From NCBI GenBank assembly GCA_033765305.1, contig JANRID010000067.1, forward strand, positions 1 to 64,000: a stretch of 64,000 nucleotides of DNA, written 5' to 3'. Made by a program: the position numbers and the translations under genes. The stretch comes from RDXT01 sp033765305. GTDB taxonomy: Bacteria > Bacteroidota > Bacteroidia > J057. This document shows, one piece after another, positions 41,617-51,302 of the stretch. Every line of letters starts with the position of its first letter. The first letter of the stretch is position 1. The notes beneath the pieces are model-generated. The model searched no databases and was not told the origin of the DNA. It worked only from the letters and a program-made list of their open reading frames with translations.

Positions 41617-44118
41617 ATGAAGGAAATTGCTACGCTGAACGTACGGTGGATCGCAGCAGGCCTTGCCCTGCTCTGGGCAGCTTCAGGCCCCGGGCTGATG
41701 GCTCAGCCCTGCATCAACACGTTTCCGTATTATCAGAATTTCGAGGCAAACAATGGCGGCTGGACTGCTGCCAGCATTACATCCAACGGCCTCGGCCCGA
41801 ACTCGTGGGTGTGGGCTTCCCCCGCCAAGCCCATCATCAGCTCCGCCGCATCAGGCGTCCGCTGCTGGGTGACAGGCAACAACCCCAACCTGAGCGCGCC
41901 GCTGGAGCCGTATTCCCATTTTCCGAATGAATTTTCCGCCGTCACCAGCCCCTGCTTCGACTTTTCGGGCCTGCAGAATCCGGGCATCCGCGTCAAGGTG
42001 TGGTGGGAATGCGAATACAGCCAGGACGGCGTAGTTCTGCAGGCCTCGGTCAACAACGGCCCGTGGCAGCGGGTAGGGCGCTTCGGCGATCCCGTGCTGT
42101 GGTACAACGACAACTTCATCAACGGCAGCATCAATGGCGGCCCCGGCGGCCAGGGCGAAGGCTGGACCGGCACTGCCGCCGACGGCAACGGCAGCGGCGG
42201 CTGGGTCGAGGCCCAGCACCGCCTCGACAACCTCGGCGGCCAGGCCAATGTGCGGCTGCGCTTCGCATTCTCGTCCGACGCCAATACCGCTGCGCCAAGC
42301 CTCAACGACGGCTTTGCGTTTGACGATATCGTCATCGGCGAAATGCCTACTGTCAGCCTCGGCCCCGATCAGGTGATCTGCTACGCCGACACCGCTTTCC
42401 TCAATGCCTGCGTGCCCAGCGGCATCAGCTACGCCTGGAACACCAATCCCTTCGACACCCTCTGCACCAAGGTTGCCGTGCAGACCGGCTCCTACGTGGT
42501 TACGGTGACCGATACGCTGGGCTTTATTGTCAAAGACACCTTCAACCTGACCGTTTCCTCCACCCAGGTCAACCTGCCGACCGGCATCCTGATCTGCCCC
42601 GGCGATGTGATCACGCTCGATGCCGGCAATCCTTCCGGCAACCATACCTGGTTTCCGGGCGCCATTCCCGGCCAGACGCTGCAGGTATCCTCCAGCGGAA
42701 CATACCGGGTCGTGGTAACCGATAATTTCGGGTGCCTCGAAACCGACTCGGTAAACGTGGCCGTGGACATTGTGCCTGTCGTAGACCTGGGCAACGATAC
42801 GACTGTGTGCGCCGGCGAATCGATCATCCTCGATGCGGGAGCGGGCAATCCGGGCATCCAGTATGCCTGGTCGCCCATTCCCGCTACCACCCAGACCGTA
42901 TTTGTCTCGGCACCCGGCCAGTACGCGGTGCAGATCACCACCGCTGCCGGCTGTACCGACACCGATACCGTGCAGGTCAGCGTCGCGCTGGACCCGGTCG
43001 TCAACCTGGGGCCGGACCGGATCGCCTGCGGCACCATTACCCTCAATGCGGGCAATCCCGGCTCCGCCTATCTGTGGTCCACCGGCCAGACCGGCGCATC
43101 CATCCAGGCAGCCGCCACCGGGATCTACTGGGTGCAGGTAACCAATCCCTTCGGCTGCTCCACCCGTGACTCTGTCTCCATCACGGCGGGCAGCATTCCG
43201 CAGGTGAGTCTGCCCCAGACGGCGGTTATCTGCGAAGGGCTGCCGGTGCAGCTGAATGCAGGCAATCCGGGCATGTCCTATTTCTGGTCCAATGGTGCTG
43301 CTACCCAGCAGGTGTCCCTGTCGGCGCCGGGCACCTACACCGTATCGGTCACCAACAGCCAGGGCTGCACCGGCCGGGATACGGTCACGGTCGTCGAATC
43401 GACCCTGGCAGTGGACCTCGGCCCCGACCGCACCATCTGCGAGGGAACCCCCTCCGTCCTCAATGCGGGAACTTCGGGCAGCCAGTACCTCTGGTCCACG
43501 GGCTCCACGGCCAATACCCTGACCATCACCACCGGCGGCACCTACCATGTCCGCGCGCAGGACGCATCGGGCTGTGTCGTGCGCGACACAGTGGTCATCA
43601 GCTCGCAGCCCAACTTTACGGCCAGCTTCACGCCGCCGGTCAATCCGGTGCTCTACGCGCCGGCGCAGTTCGCCGGCAGCAGCAGCGGGGCCAATTCCAC
43701 CTGGTCATGGAACTTCGGCGACGGCAACACCTCCACCCAGCAGAACCCCGTGCATACCTACAACGCGCTGGGCACCTTCAATGTGTGCCTGACGGTGCGA
43801 AGCGGCGTATGCGTGAATACGGTGTGCCAGCCGGTGACGGTGAATATCTTCCAGTCGCTGGAGGAGGAACTGGATGCGGCGCTGGAGCTCTGGCCGAATC
43901 CGGCGGAAGATGCGGTGCATCTGCGGCTGGAGCTGCCGGCGGCCCTGCCGGTGGAGGTGGAGATTCTGGACCTGAAAGGCGCGGGCCTGCACCGGGAATC
44001 CTGGGCGCCGGCTTCCTATCTCGAAGCGCGAATCCCGCTGACACTCAGCGCCGGGCTGTATCTGGTGAAGGTGCAGGCAGGGGAAACGTTCGTTTTCCGG
44101 AAGCTGCGGGTGCAATGA
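41617..44118 (+). CDS. T9SS-secreted adhesin-like protein with Ig-like repeats and PKD domain
   Basis: The 833-aa protein has a signal peptide (to about AAGLALLWAASGPGLMAQ) and a beta-sandwich N-terminal domain (residues ~30-240). Six ~75-residue Ig-like repeats follow; each has a start such as VDLGPDRTICEG, a YLWSTG core and an end like GTYHVRAQDASGC. Next come a PKD domain (WSWNFGDGNTSTQQNPVHTY) and a T9SS type-A tail (LWPNPAEDAVHL, GLYLVKV). It should be exported through T9SS to the cell surface. The repeats are diverged, not recent copies. Such proteins often work in adhesion or as filaments; no enzyme domain is seen. Confidence 0.85.
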   Translation: MKEIATLNVRWIAAGLALLWAASGPGLMAQPCINTFPYYQNFEANNGGWTAASITSNGLGPNSWVWASPAKPIISSAASGVRCWVTGNNPNLSAPLEPYSHFPNEFSAVTSPCFDFSGLQNPGIRVKVWWECEYSQDGVVLQASVNNGPWQRVGRFGDPVLWYNDNFINGSINGGPGGQGEGWTGTAADGNGSGGWVEAQHRLDNLGGQANVRLRFAFSSDANTAAPSLNDGFAFDDIVIGEMPTVSLGPDQVICYADTAFLNACVPSGISYAWNTNPFDTLCTKVAVQTGSYVVTVTDTLGFIVKDTFNLTVSSTQVNLPTGILICPGDVITLDAGNPSGNHTWFPGAIPGQTLQVSSSGTYRVVVTDNFGCLETDSVNVAVDIVPVVDLGNDTTVCAGESIILDAGAGNPGIQYAWSPIPATTQTVFVSAPGQYAVQITTAAGCTDTDTVQVSVALDPVVNLGPDRIACGTITLNAGNPGSAYLWSTGQTGASIQAAATGIYWVQVTNPFGCSTRDSVSITAGSIPQVSLPQTAVICEGLPVQLNAGNPGMSYFWSNGAATQQVSLSAPGTYTVSVTNSQGCTGRDTVTVVESTLAVDLGPDRTICEGTPSVLNAGTSGSQYLWSTGSTANTLTITTGGTYHVRAQDASGCVVRDTVVISSQPNFTASFTPPVNPVLYAPAQFAGSSSGANSTWSWNFGDGNTSTQQNPVHTYNALGTFNVCLTVRSGVCVNTVCQPVTVNIFQSLEEELDAALELWPNPAEDAVHLRLELPAALPVEVEILDLKGAGLHRESWAPASYLEARIPLTLSAGLYLVKVQAGETFVFRKLRVQ

Positions 44119-44164
44119 TCGGCGCCTGCGCCGTATATTGCCCTGCAATTTGTCTGACCCCCTC

Positions 44165-45103
44165 ATGCGCAACGAAGTACATGTTTTCGCGCCTGCCAGC
44201 GTGGCCAATGTGGCCTGCGGATTCGATACCCTGGGATTTGCCATCCAGCGTCCGGGCGACGATGTGGTGGCCCGGTTTTCGAAGAAGGGCAGCGGCCTGA
44301 CCATCAGCCGGATTACCGGCGACGGCGGCAAGCTCTCGCTCAAGGCGGAGGAGAATACCGCCGGCGTGGCGGCCCTGGCGCTGATGGAGCATCTGGGCGT
44401 GGTGCAGGGCATCGAGCTGGAGGTGCACAAAGGGATCCCGATCGGCAGCGGGCTCGGGTCCAGCGCGTGCAGCGCGGTAGCGGGCGCCATGGCGGTCAAT
44501 GAGCTGATGGGCAGGCCGCTGAGCAAGCGGCAGCTGCTGCCTTTCGCGGTCAAGGGCGAAGCCCTCGCCAGCGGCGGCGCCATCCATGCCGACAACGTCG
44601 GCCCCTGCCTGCTGGGCGGCATGGTGCTCGTCCGCAGCAACAAGGAGCTGGATGCCGTCAACATCCCCACCCCTGAACAGCTCTACGCCGCCGTCGTGCT
44701 GCCGGAGATGGAGATCCTGACGGTCGATGCGCGGAACATCCTGCGGAAGGAGATTCCGATGGCGGATGCCATCACCCAATGGGGCAACCTGGGCGGCATG
44801 ATCGCCGGGCTGATGAAATCCGACTACGAGCTGATCAGCCGTTCGCTCCAGGATGTCATTGCCGAGCCCTACCGCTCGAAGCTGATTCCGTGCTTTTACG
44901 AGGTCAAGCAGTCGGCGCTGAATGCCGGGGCGCTCGGATGCTCGATTTCGGGCGCAGGTCCGGCGGTATTTGCCCTGTGCAAAGGCGATGAAACCGCGTT
45001 CCGCGTGGCCATTGCCATGCAGCTGGTGTTTCAGGATGCAGGCATCGGCGCAGAACGCTTTATTTCCCCCATCAATACCCACGGCGCCCAGCGGATCAAG
45101 TAA
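44165..45103 (+). CDS. thrB: Homoserine kinase
   Basis: This 312-aa GHMP kinase has the family motifs: VFAPASVANVACGFDTLGFA at the N-terminus, the ATP loop GIPIGSGLGSSACS, and SISGAGPAVFAL near the end. It phosphorylates homoserine in threonine synthesis. ATG 44165 starts the MRNEVHVF strand; a weak -7 element TATATTGC lies at 44134. Threonine synthase (thrC) is 6.2 kb downstream, not adjacent, so the usual thrBC pair is split. Confidence 0.92.
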   Translation: MRNEVHVFAPASVANVACGFDTLGFAIQRPGDDVVARFSKKGSGLTISRITGDGGKLSLKAEENTAGVAALALMEHLGVVQGIELEVHKGIPIGSGLGSSACSAVAGAMAVNELMGRPLSKRQLLPFAVKGEALASGGAIHADNVGPCLLGGMVLVRSNKELDAVNIPTPEQLYAAVVLPEMEILTVDARNILRKEIPMADAITQWGNLGGMIAGLMKSDYELISRSLQDVIAEPYRSKLIPCFYEVKQSALNAGALGCSISGAGPAVFALCKGDETAFRVAIAMQLVFQDAGIGAERFISPINTHGAQRIK

Positions 45104-45128
45104 GCTGCTGCGCCACAATTTGCTGCAT

Positions 45129-46337
45129 ATGGCTGTTTTATCCCGGTTTTGCTTCGGTTTTTCCTTGCTCCTGCCTGTTTTTCTGCTTTCCTGCCAGCCT
45201 GCTGCCGCTCCGGGCGGAGCATCAGGCGCTGCGCCTGCCGATACTTCGGCCGTTTCGCTTTACGCTGTGCAGTACGACCAGATGCGGATCCGGCAAGGCG
45301 CATCCAAAACGGCAGCCGTGCTGGGCCAGGCCGGCCGGGGCGAGTTTGTGGAGGGGCTGGGCGAAATTTCCCCCAACCGAGATACAGCCACCCTGGGAGA
45401 CCGGGAATATGTGGAGCCCTATTACAAGGTGCGCACGCTGCGGCCTGATCAGCTGGAAGGCTACCTGTTTGGCGGCGGGCTGCAGCTGCTGTACCGGGGA
45501 CGGCGGGACCAGTCGCCGGATCTGGCGCAGCTGACGCAGTATGCTGCGTTTCTCAAGGAGCTGCCGATGACCGAGCTGGGCAGCGGCGGCCGCATCTGGG
45601 CCTATCTGGAGTCGCATCCGGAAGCGCTTGCCACCCCGGCCCTGGCCGATGCCATGTTTATCCTCACGGACGGCGCACTGACCGAGCTGGAGATCCGGGG
45701 GGAATTTTATGCCATGCTCGACGGCATCGAGTGGACGAATGAGCAGTACGAGCAGATCTGGCGGCAGCAGATCGACATGAATGCCCGTCCGGAGACACGG
45801 GAGCTGGCGCTCAACGGCTTCGCCCTGGCAACCGCGGAGGGCTCGGTGTTTCCGGTGGCGGATGTGCTGCGGCTGGAGGCTTTTTTTGCCCCCAAAGGCT
45901 CGCAGGCGCTGAAAGACTGGCTGAGTTTTCAGGCGCGCGCATTCCGGGAGCCGGTGTGGGACGACGGCGGGATCGTGGTGGAACTGGGCGAACTGGCCAG
46001 CCGCACGCTGACGCTGGAGCGCTTCAGCGATCAGTATCCGGATTTCGGCCTGCATCAGCGGGCAGCGGAGTCGGAGCATTGGCACGCCTATTCGCTGCTG
46101 CTCGGCAGCGACAACAGCTGGCCGGCAGACTACGATACGGAGCTGCTCCGGGATGATTTCCGGGCGGCCTGGGATCAGGTGCTGCGGGATGCTCCGCAAA
46201 GCCGGACGGCGGGCTATATCCGGAAGGTGCAGGCGGAGCTTCAGCGGGAAGGCGGCAAGTATACCCGGCAGGTGCGGAAGGTCGCGGCAGGCCTGCTGGG
46301 GGTGGAAATCGCGGAGTACGAATACGAGGGGGAATAA
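45129..46337 (+). CDS. Lipoprotein with SH3b-like domain, function unknown
   Basis: The 402-aa protein starts with a lipoprotein signal (LLLPVFLLSCQPAAAP). A bacterial SH3-type region follows (MRIRQGASKTAAVLGQAGRGEFVEG to the LYRGR strand, about residues 45-130). The remaining 270 residues are helical and I do not recognise them. SH3b domains often bind cell-wall peptides, so a periplasmic envelope role is possible. It lies 25 bp after thrB, on the same strand, perhaps in one transcript. Confidence 0.6.
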   Translation: MAVLSRFCFGFSLLLPVFLLSCQPAAAPGGASGAAPADTSAVSLYAVQYDQMRIRQGASKTAAVLGQAGRGEFVEGLGEISPNRDTATLGDREYVEPYYKVRTLRPDQLEGYLFGGGLQLLYRGRRDQSPDLAQLTQYAAFLKELPMTELGSGGRIWAYLESHPEALATPALADAMFILTDGALTELEIRGEFYAMLDGIEWTNEQYEQIWRQQIDMNARPETRELALNGFALATAEGSVFPVADVLRLEAFFAPKGSQALKDWLSFQARAFREPVWDDGGIVVELGELASRTLTLERFSDQYPDFGLHQRAAESEHWHAYSLLLGSDNSWPADYDTELLRDDFRAAWDQVLRDAPQSRTAGYIRKVQAELQREGGKYTRQVRKVAAGLLGVEIAEYEYEGE

Positions 46338-46373
46338 ACGGCATCCGGGAGGCTGCCGCCATGTGCAGGCGGC

Positions 46374-47021
46374 CTACACCAGCCCTTTCCGGATGGCCTT
46401 GCTGACGGCCTCGGCCATGCTCCGCACGTGGAGCTTTTCGTAGATCTTGCGGATGTGGGCATCCACGGTGTGGAAGCTGATGTGCATTTTGTCTGCGATC
46501 ATCTTGTAGCTCAGGCCTTCGACGAGATAGGACAGGGTTTCGCGCTCGCGGGCCGAGAGCTGGTAATCTTCCGGCGGAAGCGCGGTGGCGGGCGCCTGCC
46601 CGCGGAATTTATCCAGCACCTTGGCTGCAACCGACGGCGTCATCGGCGAGCCGCCGCGGAACACATTGCGGATGGCCTCCACGATTTCGCCGGTGCTGCT
46701 CTTCTTGAGGATATAGCCGGAAGCGCCTGCGTAGATCGCCTCGAAGATCCGGTCCTGGTCTTCGAATACCGTCTGCATCAGCACCCGTACGGCTGGAAAG
46801 CGGCTCCGGATCTGCCGCACAGCCTCGATGCCGTCCATGCCGGGCATGGAGATGTCCATCACGACCACCTGCGGCGCGCCGGCTTCGATATGCCGGACGA
46901 GGTCCCGGCAGTCGGGGTGCACCCCCACGCACAGCATGTCTTCCTGCGAGCCGATGAGGACCTGCAGCATCTGGCGGATGGCGGGGTGGTCGTCGAATGC
47001 CATGACCCGGATGTGTTCCAT
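46374..47021 (-). CDS. LuxR-family (NarL-type) response regulator
   Basis: The 215-aa protein has a receiver domain with acidic pair FDDHP, phospho-acceptor Asp in VVMDISMPGMDG and the conserved Lys in YILKKSS. A LuxR helix-turn-helix follows (LSARERETLSYLVEGLSYKMIADKMHISFHTVDAHIRKIYEKL). It pairs with the sensor kinase encoded upstream (47117-50200), whose stop lies 95 bp before this start. ATG 47021 is preferred to 47048. Confidence 0.9.
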   Translation of the reverse strand: MEHIRVMAFDDHPAIRQMLQVLIGSQEDMLCVGVHPDCRDLVRHIEAGAPQVVVMDISMPGMDGIEAVRQIRSRFPAVRVLMQTVFEDQDRIFEAIYAGASGYILKKSSTGEIVEAIRNVFRGGSPMTPSVAAKVLDKFRGQAPATALPPEDYQLSARERETLSYLVEGLSYKMIADKMHISFHTVDAHIRKIYEKLHVRSMAEAVSKAIRKGLV

Positions 47022-47116
47022 GAGATTTGCGGGGTGTTGGATATGCACGGAAGCGATGATTCAACAATACGGCGAAGCGCTGCGCGGATCAATCCCGAAT
47101 CTTCGGGACCTGCCGC

Positions 47117-50100
47117 TCAGTCGCGGAGCCTGCGCAGGGGAAGCCGCGCCCGCAGGAGCAGCCCGCCGCCTGGTGCCGGCAGCAGCTCCAGGGTGCCGCC
47201 GAGGTCGGCGGCGCGCCTGCGCATGCTTTCCAGCCCGTAGCCGTGCGCAGGGTGTCCGGGCGGCAGCCCGGTGCCGTTGTCCTCGATTTCGAGCAGGAGG
47301 TGCTGGGACCGGATCAGCAGCCGGATCTGCACCTGGGCAGCCTGCGCGTGCTTGACGGCATTGTGCAGGGCCTCCTTGTAGATGAGCATCAGGTTTTTCC
47401 GGGCATCCATTGAAATGCTGAGCGCCTCGAATGCCGGCGCAATCTGAAATCCTGCGCTGATGCCGGCAGGCAGCAGGAGCTCCTGCTGGATCTGCTGCAT
47501 TTTGCGGACGATGGTGCCGCCGGCATCGTGCCGGGGGTGCAGCGCCCACAGGATGTCCGACATATTTTCGAGCGTCTGAATGGCGGTGCTGCGGACCTGC
47601 TCCATCAGGCTGCGGGCCTGGCCTGCCTGCTGGTCGATAAATGTGCCGGCCAGTTCGCTGCCCATGGCAATGCTGCTCAGCGCAGACCCGACTTCGTCGT
47701 GGAGGTCGGCGGCGATCCGCACGCGGATTTCCTGGCGCCGGGCGAGCTGGGACAGGCGGTAGCGGTAGAGTCCGGCAGCCGCAAGGGCAGCGAGGCCAGC
47801 CAGCAGGCTGATAAACCACCAGCTCCGCCAGAAGGGCGGGCTGACGCGGATGCTGAGCAGCTCGAATGCCGGCCCGGTGCTTCCGTCCAGCCCGCGTACG
47901 CGGGCAGCGAGGCTGCGGCGTCCGGCGCTGGGATTGGCGATCAGGATATTGCCGTCGGGCGGCACTGGCTGCCAGGGTCCGCTCATGCCTTCCCAGCGGT
48001 ATTCGAGCTGGGTGAGGCTGCCGCTGTGCAGGCCGAGGCTGCTGATCTGGACGATGAGCACGTCCCGGAACCCGAGGCGCAAGGGGGCGCCGCCGGTCTG
48101 CGGGAGTCCGTTGACCCGGATGCGGGCAGCGTAGGGGACCGGCAGGCTGGGGCCGGCGGTCAGCGCATCGCGGCGGATCTGCATCCAGCGGTTGGCGGCG
48201 CAGAGCAGAATGCTGCCGTCCGGCATGCGCTGGCCCTGGAGCCATTCCGGCTCCAGTCCGCTCTGGGGCCCGGCAGCCACCCGCTGGGCCAGGCCGCTCC
48301 GGCAGTCGAAGATGCCGGGGCCGCCCGGGGTCAGGAGCAGCAGGCGGCCCCGGTCCAGCGGCACAATGGACCGGACCAGGCTGCCGCGGCTCCATGGAAT
48401 GCTGAAACAGCGGATGCTGTCCTGCCGCAGGGCGCAGAGGCCGTTGCGGGTGCCGATCCACAGCACCCCTTCCTCGTCCTCATACAGGTCCTGGATGTCG
48501 TCGTTGCTGAGCGTGCCCGCTGCGCCCGGCTGATGCAGAAATGCCGTAAAGCGGTTTTCGGCTGTGCCGGGCGCGGCATCCCAGCGGTACAGCCCGCGGG
48601 CTGCAGCCAGCCAGAACACCCCTTGGCGGCTGCGGATCATCTTGGTAATCAGATTGTTCTGCAAACATGGGCTACAGCCGGGCGTAGTCAGCAGCTGGCG
48701 CAGCTCCCGCGTGGCAGGCTGCACAATCACAAGTCCGTACCCCAGCACCCCCAGCAGGATTTTCAAGTCCCGTCCTTCACCCGTGGTGCAAATCGACCGG
48801 ATCTGCATATGGTTCATCGCGTACTGGTCATAGGGATGCCAGGCTGGCGCACGGATCAGCGGCTGCACCTGGCCGGCAGCCGGGTCATACTCATAGAGCC
48901 CGGACTCGGTGCCCAGCAGCACCTGCCGGCTGTTCAGCCGCAGCCAGGTGGTCGGCTGCAGCAGCACGCCCGCATAGCTGAACTGCCGCAGCGTAAACCG
49001 GGATTCGCCGGGGAGTTTTTCGTAGATTCCCCGCGAACAGAAGACCCGCACAGCGTCGTCTCCGCCAGCCTCCATGCTGAACACCCGGCCAGGCCTTGCG
49101 TTTTCGTCCAGAATGCCCGAATTGGACTGCACCGCCGGCTCCATCCGGTACAGCCCATAGGAGGCTGCTATCCAAATGGTTCCCCGCCGGTCCAGCAGCA
49201 AGTCGTTTACCTGCCGGATCTGGAGCGGATCGCCGGTGACCGATACCGGCTCCAGCAAGTCTGAGCGCCGGGCGCCGGGCTCGATGATGCAGAGCCCGCG
49301 GTTTGCAAGGCCTGCCAGCATCCGCGTGGAGTCCAGCCAGAGCATGACCGTGAGGGAATCAGGGGTGCGCAGCATGAGCTGGCTGGACGGATAGCTGGCT
49401 TTCCATGCAAACAGATAAGGACCCCATCCGCCCGAATAAAAATAGGCCCCTTGCGGAGCAGTATACGTGAAGGTCTGGACCTGGCTGACTCTGGGCGGCG
49501 GCATATAGCCTGCTTTCAGGTATCCGGTCCGGGTATCGATCCAGTACACCTGATGAAGGTGCAGGAAATTGATAATCAGACCATTCGGACCATAGGGCAA
49601 AAGCGAATGGCACCAGCCCTGGGCGAGGGCATGAGACAAACGGACATTGGAGGGATGGATGGGGAATTTGCCGGTCCAGGCGTAGCACTGGAAGCTGCGT
49701 TTGTGCAGAAACAGCACCGGCGCCTGTTCGCCGCTGATCATCAGGTACGACTCGTCGAAGTCGAACAGGCTGCGCAGGCGGTTGACCGGCAGGGTGGTGG
49801 AGTCGCCCGGAATGTGGAAAAACCGCCGGGTCTGCAATCCCTCCGGCATCGACGGATCGATGCGCGTCAGACCGCCGTCCAGGCTGGCCGCCCAGATGAT
49901 GCCTTCTCGGTCCTGGATCAGGTCGGTGATGACGTTGCCGGCCAGGCGGTCGGGGCCTTCGGTGGCGCTGTACTGCAGAAACAGCCGGCCGTCGTAGCGG
50001 CACAGGCCGTTTTCTGTTCCGATCCACAGAAAACCGGCGCGGTCTTCAAGCAGGCAGCGGATCTGCTGGTCAGGCAGATCGCCGGCGGCTCCCACACGCT

Positions 50101-50200
50101 CCAGGATCACCGGCCCGGAACGGGCCGCAAGAGCCCATAGCAGGCATACTCCTGCCAACCAGCGCAGCTGCATAGGCAATACCCGGTAGAGTTGGTTCAC
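47117..50200 (-). CDS. Two-component sensor histidine kinase with beta-propeller sensor domain
   Basis: This 1027-aa protein has a signal/anchor (LRWLAGVCLLWALAA) and a long periplasmic region of two-component-regulator propeller repeats (GFLWIGTENGLCRYD, GIIWAASLDGGLTRID, GVLWIGTRNGL). A Y_Y_Y-like domain and one membrane span (WWFISLLAGLAALAAAGLYRY) follow. The HisKA_3 helix has the phospho-His in AADLHDEVGSALSS, followed by an HATPase (DNGTGLPPG, GLESMRRRAADLGG). Propeller sensors in Bacteroidota often detect glycans, but here the ligand is unknown. It forms a pair with the LuxR-type regulator downstream. An in-frame ATG at 50173 is an alternative start. Confidence 0.9.
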   Translation of the reverse strand: MNQLYRVLPMQLRWLAGVCLLWALAARSGPVILERVGAAGDLPDQQIRCLLEDRAGFLWIGTENGLCRYDGRLFLQYSATEGPDRLAGNVITDLIQDREGIIWAASLDGGLTRIDPSMPEGLQTRRFFHIPGDSTTLPVNRLRSLFDFDESYLMISGEQAPVLFLHKRSFQCYAWTGKFPIHPSNVRLSHALAQGWCHSLLPYGPNGLIINFLHLHQVYWIDTRTGYLKAGYMPPPRVSQVQTFTYTAPQGAYFYSGGWGPYLFAWKASYPSSQLMLRTPDSLTVMLWLDSTRMLAGLANRGLCIIEPGARRSDLLEPVSVTGDPLQIRQVNDLLLDRRGTIWIAASYGLYRMEPAVQSNSGILDENARPGRVFSMEAGGDDAVRVFCSRGIYEKLPGESRFTLRQFSYAGVLLQPTTWLRLNSRQVLLGTESGLYEYDPAAGQVQPLIRAPAWHPYDQYAMNHMQIRSICTTGEGRDLKILLGVLGYGLVIVQPATRELRQLLTTPGCSPCLQNNLITKMIRSRQGVFWLAAARGLYRWDAAPGTAENRFTAFLHQPGAAGTLSNDDIQDLYEDEEGVLWIGTRNGLCALRQDSIRCFSIPWSRGSLVRSIVPLDRGRLLLLTPGGPGIFDCRSGLAQRVAAGPQSGLEPEWLQGQRMPDGSILLCAANRWMQIRRDALTAGPSLPVPYAARIRVNGLPQTGGAPLRLGFRDVLIVQISSLGLHSGSLTQLEYRWEGMSGPWQPVPPDGNILIANPSAGRRSLAARVRGLDGSTGPAFELLSIRVSPPFWRSWWFISLLAGLAALAAAGLYRYRLSQLARRQEIRVRIAADLHDEVGSALSSIAMGSELAGTFIDQQAGQARSLMEQVRSTAIQTLENMSDILWALHPRHDAGGTIVRKMQQIQQELLLPAGISAGFQIAPAFEALSISMDARKNLMLIYKEALHNAVKHAQAAQVQIRLLIRSQHLLLEIEDNGTGLPPGHPAHGYGLESMRRRAADLGGTLELLPAPGGGLLLRARLPLRRLRD

Positions 50201-50350
50201 AAAACGGAGTAAGATATGGGTTTGGGCAGTTTTTTCAAATGCCTGACAGACGATTGCCGTCCGGCAGCGCGCCGCGGCATGCAGATTCCGGGAAAAAATC
50301 GCTATCTTGGCTGTTTGACCCGTTCATCCCCCTTCTAAACTGCTTTGCAC

Positions 50351-51223
50351 ATGACTGCTTCACTCGCACGCTGGGCCCGGCTGCATCCTGCGGCTGCCTG
50401 GCTGCTCATCCTGCTGCTGATTATTGCGCAGCTGTCTGCCGCCCTGCTGGCCGGGAGCCTGCTGCCGGAACTGGGCGGGGTTGCGCCGGGCTGGCTTGCG
50501 GGGCTGCTCATGGCCGCCGTTGCGGCGGCCAGCATTTTCTATCCGCGCCAGCGGGGGCGTGCCACCCTGCGGCACCGTGCCCTGGTCAACGGGCTGATCT
50601 GTTCGCTGGCCTGGGGCCTCGCAGCGCTGGCCGGCAATCAGGCCGGCAGCGGTTCTGACAGGGCAGGACTGCCGGTGTCTGCCGGTGTTCCGGCGCAGGT
50701 GCAGCCTGCCGCGTCTCACAGTGCCGCCAGCGCGGCCTGGCTTTCCCGTGAGCGGATCCGGGGCGGATCTGCCGGCGTGCTCCGGCACTGGCAGACCCGG
50801 CTGCATCCGGAGGGCGCCCGCGCGCTTAGCCCCGGTGCGCGGACCCTGCTGTTTGTGCTCGCATTTGCCGGCGGACTGGCAATCTCCTGGCTCGTGCTCG
50901 CGCTTGCCTGTTCCATCGCCTGCTCGGGAGCCTCCGTGCTCGGCGCGCTGGTGCTGCTGCTGGGCGGCCCCGGACTGCTGGCGGGGTTTGGCTGGCTCTA
51001 CACCGTGATCTGGGGCATTCACCGGGAAAAGCGCAGCTGGCGGTTTATTCTGCTCGGCGCAACCGGGCTGCTGCTGTCCTTCTTTATCCTGGTATCTGTG
51101 CTGGGAGCTGCCGGGCCGGCTGTGGTGGCAGCCGTGCTGGGCATTGCCGGGATTTCGGGCATTTGCGCCGGGCTGGCGCTGCTGGCCGCTCGTGCATTCC
51201 GGCGCATCGCGCCGGCCGGCTGA
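50351..51223 (+). CDS. Integral membrane protein of unknown function
   Basis: The 290-aa product has about six hydrophobic segments: two before residue 65, one near 80-95 and at least three after 165 (LLFVLAFAGGLAISWLVLALACSI and following). A soluble loop of ~70 residues with Ser/Ala-rich sequence lies between. No family is recognised. A TTG six nt upstream is an alternative start. TATCTTGG at 50303 may be its -7 element. It is divergent from the histidine kinase and precedes thrC. Confidence 0.6.
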   Translation: MTASLARWARLHPAAAWLLILLLIIAQLSAALLAGSLLPELGGVAPGWLAGLLMAAVAAASIFYPRQRGRATLRHRALVNGLICSLAWGLAALAGNQAGSGSDRAGLPVSAGVPAQVQPAASHSAASAAWLSRERIRGGSAGVLRHWQTRLHPEGARALSPGARTLLFVLAFAGGLAISWLVLALACSIACSGASVLGALVLLLGGPGLLAGFGWLYTVIWGIHREKRSWRFILLGATGLLLSFFILVSVLGAAGPAVVAAVLGIAGISGICAGLALLAARAFRRIAPAG

Positions 51224-51270
51224 GGCAACATTTGCACCGCCCGCCTGCATCAAATCCCCGCAGGAGCCCC

Positions 51271-51278
51271 TACCTTTG
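51271..51278 (+). promoter_or_regulatory. -7 element of thrC
   Basis: TACCTTTG is an exact consensus match, 24 nt before the start codon. No -33 TTTG at the usual spacing is seen. Confidence 0.55.
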
Positions 51279-51302
51279 CGGCGGCCGAACCTGCCGACAG
51301 AT